From Larix sibirica (Eukaryota > Streptophyta > Pinopsida > Pinales > Pinaceae), in the NCBI GenBank assembly GCA_004151065.3, contig NWUY0300035474.1, positions 8,548 to 28,855 on the forward strand: a stretch of DNA of 20,308 bases, written 5' to 3'. The notes beneath the pieces were generated by a model, which worked only from the letters and a program-made list of their open reading frames with translations, made no database searches and had not been told where the DNA came from. Below are positions 1 through 9,935 of this stretch, one piece after another. Position numbers and translations under genes: made by a program. The stretch's first letter is position 1. Every line of letters starts with the position of its first letter.

Positions 1-1024
1 TCACACAAAATGACACTATGGATGGAAGAGCCTTGATTTGGTATCTAACGTTATGGTTTTAGTCATTCAGTGATTCTCTTGCACTTATAAAGTTTTGTAA
101 CTACTTTTAAGCCAAAAACGCTACTAATGATCCATGAGTCAATGTTTTAATCCCTACTTTCCTTCACATTGCCAACATTTTTCATAAAAATGTTGAAAAT
201 GCTTATTTCCTTTTTTTTGCATGTGTTTTAAACACTTATTTCCTTCATATTGCGAGCTTTTTGCCCTAAAAAATTCCAATAAATAAATAAATTTTTGATT
301 TTGGGGCAGTTGGGGTGGTTTAGGTAACTACCCCCTTAGTTACAACTGCTTTCTACCGATCATAACTATCTACACTTACTCTAAAATCAAGGGAGATAGA
401 CCATGAGAATGATCCTTTTCCCAAGTAACGTTATGCTGGAGGAATCATCTCATCTCCATCCCCTTTTTTTCCCTATGCGTTGATATCCTTTCCCTGATAT
501 AGCCAGAGATTGGCTGGGATTGTTGGAGAAGACAAGCAAGCGACCCAAAGTTATGGTTTCAGGAGATACCGAAGCAGCAAAGAGGTAACATTGTACTTGT
601 TTTTAGTGTTTCAAAAGAGATTTTACATCTTTCCCTTCCAAAATTCTGAGTTAATGTCATGTTTGATGAAGCAATTAACATTTTTATGTTGAAAGTTTAT
701 TCATAGATTTATGTTCTTGTTCTTCTTCCAATTTATCAATAATCTTCATTATTGTCAAATGTGTTTGAGGAAGGTTGTCTTTATCAATTTTGCAGGTTGA
801 AGTTTGGGCAAGTTGGAACAGATTTAGAGCAAGGCAAAGAGTGGCTTGAATCGAACATCGTGAATAAGGTCCATAAATCCTATCTCCTTAAACTCCTTTT
901 AAATGTGGTTACATGTAGGCTTGTGAGTTTTTGTTTCCTGTTGGTAGAATCTTGTATGCCAGTCTACTTCTACCTAGTATATTAGTGACTTCACCCCAGT
1001 CATAGGATTACTTTATGTACAACA
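1..1024 (+). repeat. Probable 3' part of the 5' LTR of a Ty3/gypsy element
   Basis: The assignment is positional. A primer-binding-site-like sequence starts at 1029, and an LTR-style terminus (tgtacaaca) ends at 1024, four bases before it. Everything upstream is then U3/R/U5 sequence of the 5' LTR, whose left end is probably outside the window. The stretch is AT-rich and has no convincing gene. It carries nested inverted repeats at 306-349 and an AATAAATAAATAAA run near 280. I could not find a second copy of this stretch elsewhere in the window, so LTR identity rests on the primer site and on the gag-pol order downstream, not on a paired LTR. Confidence 0.5.
306..349. repeat. Nested inverted repeats in the putative LTR
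   Basis: GCAGTT at 306-311 is the reverse complement of AACTGC at 344-349. Inside it, GTAACTA at 324-330 is the perfect complement of TAGTTAC at 337-343 around a CCCCCT loop. A GGGG run just after the outer left arm could alternatively pair with the C run in the loop. This is the most structured part of the putative LTR and could act as a promoter-proximal or RNA structural element; no function is demonstrated. Confidence 0.55.
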
Positions 1025-1028
1025 GAAA

Positions 1029-1046
1029 TGGTGACTCCATTGCGGA
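1029..1046 (+). promoter_or_regulatory. Candidate retrotransposon primer-binding site (tRNA-Arg-like)
   Basis: The sequence tggtgactccattgcgga starts with TGG, as expected for the complement of a tRNA CCA end. It resembles the TGGCGACTC-type primer sites that, as I recall, Ogre/Tat-like plant elements use with tRNA-Arg. It lies four bases after a CA-ending LTR-like terminus and about 2 kb before gag, which is the expected order. Several positions differ from the consensus I remember, consistent with the general decay. Alignment to plant tRNA 3' ends would settle it. Confidence 0.5.
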
Positions 1047-3022
1047 GAAACCATCTGCTTTGGGGTTTCTATATTAGTTCCTCTAGTTTAGTTGATTGAT
1101 TTGAGACTTTTTGCAAGTTAGATTGGTCCCAGAACTTGGTAGTTACCTCGAACCTCTGTTTTTTTAACTTGCCTTCTTATTTTTTGAACTTCTCAGGATA
1201 AAAACGCTTGTTGTAACACTGACAGTAGCGTTTTTCGTTTAAAATTGCTAGAATTCATTTGCACATAAGCATTTTAATCGCTTGTTGTTGTGAATACAAC
1301 ATCATTTTTCCTGTAGGTTATGATTTTTTCACAACTTGCTTGATCTTTAGGGTTCTTTGAGCTATTTTGGGATTGGTTGAGTGCTTTAGCTCTTGTCTAG
1401 GCATCTCAGAGTAAACTGTCTCGTCTATGATCAAAGATTATCTTGCATTTTTAAGTCTCTTGGGTGATTTTTTTTTTTAAAAGTCTATTGGCTCTTAGTC
1501 TTTTCACTATTTGTTTGAAAAGCTTTGAAAGGCTCTGACCGTTAAGGTCCCGTAGCGACCTCTCAGAAGTAGTCTACCTATTCTCTATGATAATTCTTAG
1601 TTAGTCCTTTGGGATTTCTTGGGTGAAAAGTTTTGAAAAGAGTCTTTTTCATTTCAAACTGCTTTTGCTTTTTGAATTTGTACTTTTGGCCATCCTTTGA
1701 GGTGGAAGCTCAGGGATTTTTCTATTGTTCTATGACTCTAATTGCACTAGTTGGGTGCAAAAATCAGGCTTTACCAAACTCTGTATCCTAGTAAGTCTTT
1801 TGCTAGTTGGAGCCTAAAAGTAATCTTACGTACTTTTCTCAACTTGCTATGCTTGTATGACTTAAAAGTCTTGTGTTTGTGGTTGCTTTCACTATGTTTG
1901 ATAAGGGTATCAAAGGTGTTTTGCATTGTTACTTTGTGTAGTTGTTCAAGTTTAGTTTCTTGCTTCTTATTTGAAAAAAGGAAAACAAAGTTGGATCATT
2001 TCATGAAATTAAGTTTGAATGTTGTACACTGCAACTGTCTTTAAAAGTGTTATATTTTCATTTAAAATTGAAAACAAAAGTTGCATTCTGATTTTGTTTT
2101 GAACATCAAGTTTTCATTCAAAGTATATATTTGCATTTTTGCATCAAAAAGTAAAAAAATAAATAAATTTTCATTTTGTTTATGAATTGTATGTGCATGT
2201 TAAATTGAGTTTTCATTCACATCTTAGGATTGAATTGGAACTAGTTTACCAACTAAAAGTTGGCATTTGCATTCAAATTTAAACTTGTGTATGTTTATAA
2301 AAATTGAAATTGCATAAGACTCAAAACTAGGAATTCACTAAAGAGAGTCAAAATCCATAGGTAACACAAAGTACTTATCGGGAAAGTGCCACTAACACCG
2401 ACATCAAGCGGTAGGCAAAGCTACTCCAAGTGTGCATATTGTCCCCTGTCATTTGGTTTAGTGTGGTTATGCATGTCTAGGAACTGATCAGGCATGGCAA
2501 GTCCTCGAGGTGACACCACTACTCACTAATAGTTTTGGGTTTGGGACTTGTTTACAAGGCCTACATTCCCTGCCCATTTGTAGAATCCCACTCCAGCAAG
2601 CATTCTGCCCGAATACCTAACGTGAAGTGATTACCATAGTTTCTTTTACTGGGTACCACCTAGGTCACTGCAAGTGGAATATATTGTAGCAGTTGAGACA
2701 GACGCAGACTCTGCGTCCCAACTCCTTGTGGAGGGTATTTTCCAAAGGCAAGTGCTTGCAACATTGGTGATTGGTTTCGGGGATTAGAGTAACTATCTCT
2801 CAATCTTCGTTGGTTGGACATGGTCCTTAATCATCATAGGCTAGCCTTTGGAAGACCCCAATTCTAGATCTCTATTGAATGGTAATTGGTTTCCAATAGT
2901 CAACTAATTTTCATTGAATATTTGCTTGCTTGTTGTAATATTTTAGGGACTTTCTAGTGAGTGTTGTTTGTTGTTTTAGATTTTTAGATTTCCTCCTTTG
3001 AGTCTTATGCAAGCCATCGTAA
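1047..3022 (+). other. Long retrotransposon leader (5' untranslated region)
   Basis: Almost 2 kb separate the primer site from the gag frame, which opens after an in-frame stop at 3020-3022. The stretch is T-rich and stop-dense up to about 2330. From about 2340 it becomes more GC-balanced and complex, with a palindrome at 2701-2717. The short open frames here (for example 1751-2044) show no protein-like composition. Long leaders are common in Tat/Ogre-type elements. Packaging or dimerisation signals would be expected in this part, but only the palindrome can be pointed to directly. Confidence 0.5.
2701..2717. repeat. Perfect palindrome with single-base centre in the leader
   Basis: gacgcaga-c-tctgcgtc is an 8-base perfect inverted repeat around one C. 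It is GC-rich in an AT-rich neighbourhood and lies about 380 bases upstream of gag. Self-complementary loops in retroelement leaders can serve as RNA dimer-initiation sites; that role is inferred from position only. Confidence 0.6.
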
Positions 3023-3082
3023 TCAATCAACCTTTGCGTAGGGTCTAAACGAATTCAAGAACACTCTCATGAACAAAGGGGA

Positions 3083-5166
3083 GTGCCTGCGCCTAGGCAA
3101 AGGATGGATTATAACAATCCACCCCCTCAAGGGACATTAGAAGAAAACCAGGAACAAAACATTGAACAAGAAACTGAAGAAAACACCTCTAGTTCTATTG
3201 AGTCTAAGTCCTCATCCGAAGGAGGAAATTTTAGTGTTGTTGAGGGTCAGTTAGATAACCCTCCCCTAGTGATTTCTTCTCAGCCAGAGGAGAACATTGA
3301 TTTTCCCTCCATTGAGAATCTCATAGATCCTTCGGGACTTTTGAACCCTCCGAAAAATCCTAGTTCTAGCCAAGGAATTGAGTTTCATATTCCCGGGCTG
3401 AGTGATCTGTTATCCCAGTGGGCTGGTATGGAGAACACTGGTGAAGTGTCCAATACTAGGGATGTAACTTCCTCGGTTAATACTACTCCTATAGGAGGAT
3501 TTAATGTGATTGCATCATCTGATGTAGGTTATGGATGGAGTCCACCATCTTTAATGATTTTAACTAGAGGACCTTCATATGGTCTCCAAAGCACAAATCC
3601 CTTTTCTTTTGGGATGAATTTCCCTAGGTTCTATTCAATACCTACTTCACTTCCAAATTCATCCACTTATACTACTGCTTTAGGTAGTGGTCCGTTAGTA
3701 CCCCTCCACAATTTTCCACCTTTTAGTGGACAAATTTCCATGCCAAACACCCTCAATGTCTCTCGAGTTGTTACTGGCTCCAATATAATTCAGATATATT
3801 TACCTTTCCAATCATTGGGAAGTATAGGTACTAGTATCACCTTTACATCTAACATTCGACATGGTGGTATATTTGGTCTACGTGGCAACAATACTATATT
3901 TCCTTGGGGGGAAAATGCTCCATATGGGAATATCCTTTTGTGTGGTGTAGGAGGTTCAAATATGGTTAATCCAACTTTAGTTAATTCTTTATTGGGTATC
4001 CAACCTATGGGGGTGATGAGAACCACTTTAGGAGGATTTACTCAACCCTTTTTACAACCTCAATTTGGTCAGAACATTGAATAGTATAATTCACTTTTTA
4101 CCAATGTCAATATGAATCAGTGGGATGCCAATGCTCCTAGATCTTGGAATATTGTGGCTCAAACGAATTTTCCTTTCTTGTCTACTTTGAATTTGCTTGA
4201 ATTAACTAAGTTAACCAACAATCTGGTCTTACATGAACCCTATTTGGCCACCACTTCCTACTAAGTTACCTTCAGAGATTCCAAAATTTGAAGGAAAACC
4301 TAAGGAAGATCTGGTGAACCATGTGATGATTTTTCATCTTTGGTGTTCGTCGAACTCTCTGATGGATGAATCCATTAGATTATGGATTTTACAATGGAAT
4401 TTAACATGGATGGAAGTGAAATGGTATATTGAGCTTCCTCATGCCTCTTTCCAAATGTTCAATTCAGTTGTGATAACATTCATAAATCACTTTCAACTTC
4501 CAGTTTGTTATGAAACTAGTATTGAATTGTTGAATCAATTTCGTCAACATAAGTCTAGCCACATATCCGACCACATTCATGAATGGAATAGGAGACATAG
4601 TTTGATTAAGGTCCATATTCTTGATGAATTTTTAACCAACTATTTTTTTTAAGTCATTGCAACCTTGTATTGCGAAAGATGTGGCTCTATCAGGGGTACA
4701 AAATGAAGAGCAAGCCATTATAAAATCTCAACAAATGGGATTAGTTTACTCTTAGTCCAGGATGCTTTAAGAAATTTTACCTAATGCTCCTTGAGCAAAG
4801 GTTGATACAACAAATTCATTACCTAGACCACATGACGATGGTGTGATTAGTTCAATAGTCAGTACTGCAACTAGCCAGGGTATGCACCTTGTTGGTCAAA
4901 ATTCACTAGTAGTTGCCTTGAATAACACACATAACTTGAATCCCAACCCTCTAGTGGATGTTCTGACACTTCAGACAACTAGTTCTAAGGGAAACCAACA
5001 TCCCAGAGGGAAAAATAATAAGAACAATAAAACTAGTTATAAGGGGATTAACAATGCGAATAAAAATAACAACAACAACAATAATGCTGGTGGGTCCAAG
5101 AAGGAGAAGGGTAAAACAAAATTCCCCTGCTTATTATGAAAGGAAGATCATTTAACCTACAAGTAA
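3083..5166 (+). pseudogene. gag: Ty3/gypsy gag (capsid-nucleocapsid), decayed
   Basis: Gag forms the retrotransposon particle and binds the RNA. The frame is open from 3023; the first ATG is at 3104. The N-terminal part (to 4081) is Pro/Ser/Gly/Asn-rich and ends at a TAG (4082-4084), after which the same frame continues. The reading frame shifts near 4230. The next segment (4233-4652) carries the capsid-like signature of the plant Retrotransp_gag family, with motifs such as KFEGKPKEDLVNHV, KWYIELPHASF and SDHIHEWNRRH. A second shift occurs at a run of eight T (4643-4650); coding then continues through three stops (4753-4800) and an Asn/Lys-rich low-complexity linker (about 5030-5080). The zinc knuckle (5128-5166) keeps its first Cys and its His, but the positions of the second and last Cys are stop codons (5137, 5164). 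The element cannot make full-length Gag. Confidence 0.85.
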
Positions 5167-5490
5167 CCCAACCCATTTCCGAAACCACACCAATAGATGA
5201 TTGCTATGTCCAAATCAAACCTTATATCCTCGTAAGGGGGAAATCAGGGTGCCTCCTCTCAAGGGGGAAAATATTGGCCAAAGTTAAGTTTTCATTTGTG
5301 AACTGGACGTTAATCTCCAGACTAGAAGTAAATCTTATGATACAATTATAGCTAGATCCAAGGGAAAGGAAACCTTTGAAACTGATGTATCTTCCCCACT
5401 ACACATAGAGAAACCAACTAATGACACTATGCTTAGAATACCAAAAGGTATTATAAGGCAACGTACAGCCCTGATGCATGTGCTACCCAA

Positions 5491-6253
5491 AATTATAGCA
5501 TAGTGGAATATCTGGCACAAGATCCTTGTGCAATGTCCACTCTCGAGGTTCTGCAGAGTTGTCCAACCCAACGAAGGAACTTGCTCTCAGCTTTAGGAGC
5601 ATTTGATCCCACGGATAGTCAGGTCATGGCTTTTGATTATGAAAATTGGAAGCCTCATCTACCCCATCACATGACTTTCTAGATTCAAGTGACTTCTGTC
5701 AAGTCCAATATACATTGTATTGTTATTGATGAGGGTTCCCCCACTTGCATGATGTATTTATCATGCTGGAAGGCTATAGGATTAATTGAGGTAGTAGATC
5801 CTATTACAATTGTAAAAGGATTTCAATGGCCACTTATTTAAACCTCACATAATAATCTCGGCTCTCCCAATAGATCTTGGGGGGGGAACAATCAATGTAG
5901 AAGCAGACGTGGTTGATACTTCAATTGATTATAATATGTTATTAGGGAGAATTTGGACCCAAGCAATGATGGGAGTAGTATCCTCAATATTATGGATCAT
6001 TAAATTTCCACATAATGGAAATATTGTCACCGTTGATCAACTATCATTTTTTACCAATGGCTTGAACCATAAAAAATGTACCAACATCCCCCTAGTAAGC
6101 CATTCCTTGAAGGATTGTGAGAATGTCGGTGTGGGGATGTATCCTAAATTGATGGGAACCTTTAATTTACCCCCAACCGACCTACATGCAAATGCAACTC
6201 TGATACATGCAATATCTATTGTTTCCATGACTTCCATACCTAAGGTATCTTAG
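5491..6253 (+). pseudogene. pol: Ty3/gypsy aspartic protease region of pol, decayed
   Basis: The protease cleaves the Gag-Pol polyprotein. From 5491 the frame reads NYSIVEYLAQDPCAMSTLEV, a typical pre-protease segment of this retrotransposon group. The likely active-site motif is IVIDEGSPTCMM near 5722-5757, a DEG variant of the usual D-S/T-G with the catalytic Asp at 5728-5730. Stops interrupt it at about 5680 and 5838, and the frame shifts near 5850-5900. The C-terminal half (5909-6253) follows, with DYNMLLGRIWTQAMMGVVSS, which resembles the flap-distal LLGR motif of retropepsins, then GVGMYPKLMGTF. About 300 bases between the gag knuckle and 5491 are poorly preserved linker. The region is non-functional. 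Confidence 0.75.
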
Positions 6254-6517
6254 TTCAAAACTTCTCATTTCAACGATCCTTGGAAGTTTCCAACCTCTAA
6301 AGCTGGATGTAGTTGAAAGAGCTAGGATTTGTATGAAACCAAGGTAGCTAATCAAGCCACTATTTCAAATGAAGTATACCATAATGGTATTCATTCCATT
6401 TTGGAAGCGAATGACCAATATTCTATGCATGTGTGGGCCATCAAATCTTTGTCATGTCACGACCCCTTAGAAACAATTTTTCCATATGATGAAGCAATTC
6501 TTGAGGCAATGTCATAA

Positions 6518-7740
6518 GGGGATAGGCCCTGGAAAGATAAGCATAAACGTGCATCATTCCTTCCAACTGAAAGTGACCTAAGAATTGACATGGATGGAAC
6601 CATTAAAACAGATCCTATGGAGTGGTATGGGAGTCCTCTCGCACCTTGACAAGTTTATGTTGAGGGGAACATGGCGAATATTTATCAAACCATCCCCATC
6701 GATATCTCCAAGACCCCAGGTGTTGTCGAAAATGTATTTATAGGGGCTGATTGTTCACATGATGAAATTGAAACATAATCATCCCTATTTAAAGAATATA
6801 GAGATGTCTTTTCCTGGTCTTATGAGGAAATGTCGGGAATTGACCCATCGATCATTGAATACAAGATTAAGACATATCCTAATTCCAATCCTGTTTAGCA
6901 TAAACTAATACTGGTTAACCCAAGAAAGGTTGTTGTTATCAAAGAAAAAGTCGAGAAGTTGCTCCGAGCAAATTTTATCTATCCTATCCCCTTGAATGAA
7001 TTGGTATCCAATTTGGTACCCGTTGATAAGAAACAAGGTAACATTCATGTTTGTACTGATTTTTGGGACCTTGATTTAGTCTTCCCTAAAGATAACTATA
7101 TTTCCCCATTCATCGATCATATTATTGATGAATGCGTGGGTAATGATATATTCTCATTCATGGATGAATTCTCTAGATACAATCAAATTTAGATTTGCCT
7201 TGAAGACCAACACAAAACCACTTCTATATGTCCTTGGGGAACTTTTGCTTATAGGAAGATTCCATTTGGCATAAAGAATGTCAAAACTACCTTTCAACGG
7301 GCCATATCTTATACCTTTCATGATATCAAGAAGATTGTAAGAGATACTTAGATGATCTGGACGCTAAATTGGGGAAGAGAGTGGATCACCCCAAGCATTT
7401 GTGAGCAATATTTGGTAGGTTTCACTTTTATAGGACTTAATTCTCTAAATGCATCTTATGTATTGATTTGGGTCAATTTTTAGGTTTCATCATGTCCAAA
7501 TATGGTATAATGGTAGATCTGTTTAAGGTAGAGGCAATAGTGTAGTTTCCTCCCCCACAAAACTTGAATCAACTACAGATGCTTTAGGGAAAAGCAAAAT
7601 TCTTGTGTAGATTCATTGCTAATTACACTAATCTCACTAAGGGTTTTGTGTGCTTTCTCAAGAAATGGGTTCCATTCATATGGGATGATAATGCTCTGAG
7701 GTTTTTTTATGCATTAAAATAGGCTCTAGTGTCCAGCCCA
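6518..7740 (+). pseudogene. pol: Ty3/gypsy reverse transcriptase domain, decayed
   Basis: Coding can be followed from about 6519 (WKDKHKRASFLPTESDLRID), then in another frame from 6656 through SLFKEYRDVFSWSYEEMSGI, the usual start of gypsy RT. The fingers and palm continue at 6959-7192 with VDKKQGNIHVCTDFWDLD and FSFMDEFSRYNQI, in which two usually conserved glycines are now Glu and Arg. A TAG at 7190 interrupts before PWGTFAYRKIPFGIKN. The catalytic YLDD motif is present at 7345-7356 but in a different frame from the upstream palm, so an indel lies just before it. The thumb and connection (LGQFLGFIMSKYGIMV, FIANYTNLTKGF) follow with more stops. Identity is secure; activity is excluded. Confidence 0.88.
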
Positions 7741-7749
7741 CTGTTGAGT

Positions 7750-8160
7750 CCCCCCAATTTCAACAGAGATTTCCTTTTATACATAGCAACATCTGAATCA
7801 ACTATAGGTATGCTTCTAGTTCAGGAAGATGATTCCTACTAGGAACCTGACATTTATTACTTGAGCAAGAATCTTGTTGGTCCCGTGTTAAGGTACTCTC
7901 ATGTTGAAAAGATTGCACTCATTGTTGTTCATGCACTTCAATGACTTCGACATTACATTATTCTTAGGAGAACATCTGTCATAGTTGATGTCAATCCATT
8001 CCAAGATATATTTTCCCGATGTAACATCGGGGGAAAATATAATAGGTGGATTGCCATCCTTCAAGAATTCGATCTAGGGTTTTCATTAACAAATCAAAGA
8101 AACCCTTAGCCTTTGTCGAATTGATGTTGGATTTGTCCCAAGAGGATTAGGGATCAATTT
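7750..8160 (+). pseudogene. pol: Ty3/gypsy RNase H domain of pol, decayed
   Basis: Directly after the RT connection the translation reads FNRDFLLYIATSESTIGMLL, then DIYYLSKNLVGPVLRYSHVE and KIALIVVHAL. These are the core strands and helix of the RNase H normally fused to gypsy reverse transcriptase, which removes the RNA template. Stops fall at about 7840, 7942 and 8107. The segment IGGKYNRWIAILQEFDLGF marks the end of the domain. A strong DNA hairpin (8008-8040) lies inside the coding region. In Tat elements this domain is often reported as degenerate and complemented by a second RNase H, which fits the extra domain found at 9536-9935. Confidence 0.78.
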
Positions 8161-8300
8161 AAAATCCATTGTTAATCGATGAACACATATTCCTTATTAT
8201 CTCAAAAGATCCTTGGTATGGTGATATTTTAGTTTACCTACAAACCTAGAGGGTCCCACCTCAGTCCACTCGTGAACAAAAGCATAAAATACATCATCAA

Positions 8301-9431
8301 TTGAGACATTATGCCATCATTGGTGATTCTTTATATCATGGAGGTATAGATATTGTCCTCAGATGTTGCCTTATTCATGAGGAGGCTGAGAAGGTTTTGA
8401 ATTATTGCCATGGTGGAGTCTGTGGTGGTCTCTTATTTGGGCTTGATACAACCCAAAATATTTTGTGCACTAGATACTTCTAGCCTTCAATCTTCAAATA
8501 TTGTATCGAGGATGTCAAGAAGTGCCATCCATGTCATTTATTTATGAAAAATATTCACGCTCATCATGCTCCCTTATATCCAGTTATTACTATCAGTCCC
8601 TTCACCAAATGGGGGATTTATTTTACAATGTGTAACCTAACATCAATGAGTGGCCATAAATATATTATTGTGGCTATAGTCTACTTCACTAAATGGGTCA
8701 CTTCATTTTCAACCATATCATTGCTTGTTTTGGTATCCCAAGTGAGATTGTCACTTACAATGGCTCTCACTATCAAAACAAAATGATGATAGAGTTGTTT
8801 GAGAAACTTGGTTTTTACTAGGATTTCTCTTCACTATATTATCCTCAAGAAAATGGAAAAGTAGAAGTAGTCGATAAGTCTTTGAAAACTATGCTGCAAA
8901 GGATGGTGAATAAACATAGGTCCAACTCTGTGGGCTTACCAAACCTCCATTAAGACCATGACAGGATTCACTCCTTTCCATCTTGTTCATGGAGTCGAAG
9001 CAATGTTACGTATTGAGTGTGAAATTATGTCTTTGAAGCCAGCTATAAAACTCCTACCAGACACTAGTGAGCTCGAAGAGAATTTGTTATATCTAGATTA
9101 GTTAGATGAAAATAGGAGGGATGATGTTAATGCCATTGAAGTGGACAAAAAACGTGTTAAGACCTAGTATGATAAATCAGTACATCCATGGATATTCTCT
9201 GAAGTAGATTTAGTGTTAGTTCACGATCAGAAGCATGATGAGTTAGGGTCTAGAAAATCCATTTCTATGTGGATTAGTCCTTATATTGTCAGGAAAGTCC
9301 TTGATAATGGGGATTACAATCTAGAATATTTAGACGGAAACATTTTTTGGTCCAAAAATGGACTCTACTTGAAAATATACTTTGCTTATACTGTATGTCT
9401 GGGCAAGTCTCTTGCAATTATTGTACTATAG
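8301..9431 (+). pseudogene. pol: Ty3/gypsy integrase, decayed, catalytic Asp residues lost
   Basis: Integrase inserts the cDNA into the host genome. The zinc-binding domain is at 8301-8560: HEEAEKVLNYCHGGVCGG, then CIEDVKKCHPC. The second zinc-ligand His seems replaced by Leu (GGLLFG), and a TAG at 8481 interrupts the domain. The core starts at 8595 (PFTKWGIYFTMCN); the position of the first catalytic Asp is Tyr (8619-8621). After a frameshift and an apparent short deletion near 8715, the second Asp position is also Tyr (8756-8758, TYNGSHYQ). The Glu is kept at 8864-8866, exactly 36 codons on, the D35E spacing. A second apparent deletion with frameshift lies near 8925. The C-terminal part (9213-9431) has ISPYIVRKVLDNGDYNLEYL, a GPF/Y-like tail. 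I see no chromodomain. Confidence 0.88.
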
Positions 9432-9535
9432 CTAGCTTAGAATGTTGTCTACTTTTATGATCGATTCGTATTGGGTTTCACTTATTAGGCTTTGTGCTTG
9501 ATGGAAAAATGTTGTCACTTGCAAAAATGTTTTCA

Positions 9536-9935
9536 GGCTATGCCGATGGAGCTTCCCGTCACACTTAGAAGATTGCTTTTGTAGCTTGGGTGATCTATGA
9601 TCCAGTTGGACATCTAGTGAATTTAGGTGGAATGTCTCTTGGACCAGTCACTAATAACATTGCAGAATATAGTGTTGCGATCAATTTGATGTTTGCAGCC
9701 ATATCTATTGATGTTCACCATCTAAATAGCTATCTACATTCATAATTGGTAGTGTCTTGGTTAAATGATATGTATAATGTTCGGTGTTCTCTATTGTTGA
9801 GTAAATTTTTAAGGGTACATTTGTTAGAGCATCAATTTAATTTTATTACATACATACATATTTATAGAAGATGTGATCACTCTAACTGAAATGTTGGCTA
9901 ATTACATATTAGATCAACATCTATATCATCATTAA
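9536..9935 (+). pseudogene. Second RNase H domain downstream of integrase, decayed
   Basis: From 9536 the frame reads GYADGASRHT, then after one TAG IAFVAWVIYDPVGHLVNLGG, LGPVTNNIAEYSVAINLMFA, and LVVSWLNDMYNVRC. The DGAS, NNIAEY and LVVSWLN motifs mark a type I RNase H of the kind found in plant cellular homologues and in the additional (archaeal-type) RNase H of Tat retrotransposons. The first Asp (9545-9547) and the Glu of NNIAEY remain; the third catalytic Asp position appears to be His (YLHS), just before a second TAG. A later shift brings LANYILDQHLYHH into another frame, ending with TAA at 9933-9935. It lies about 100 bases after the integrase end, so its order (after integrase) differs from the RT-adjacent RNase H. 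It may have been part of the same polyprotein or a separate ORF. Confidence 0.75.

Noticed and set aside
510-985. Two short ORFs with splice-like borders (GGTAAC near 584, TTTTGCAG ending near 795)
   Set aside because: The reading frames have no protein-like character and lie in the putative LTR; splice-like dinucleotides occur by chance.
1530-1570. Stretch resembling an rRNA fragment (GTTAAGGTCCCGTAGCGACC)
   Set aside because: The likeness covers only about ten bases and the flanks do not match any rRNA I recognise.
3790-4026. Minus-strand ORF
   Set aside because: It is the shadow of the gag frame on the plus strand.
5060-5085. AAC/AAT triplet run as a microsatellite
   Set aside because: It is short, imperfect and lies in the Asn-rich linker of gag, so it is part of the coding remnant.
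5335-6237. Minus-strand ORFs at 5335-5571 and 6037-6237
   Set aside because: They oppose recognisable protease-region coding on the plus strand.
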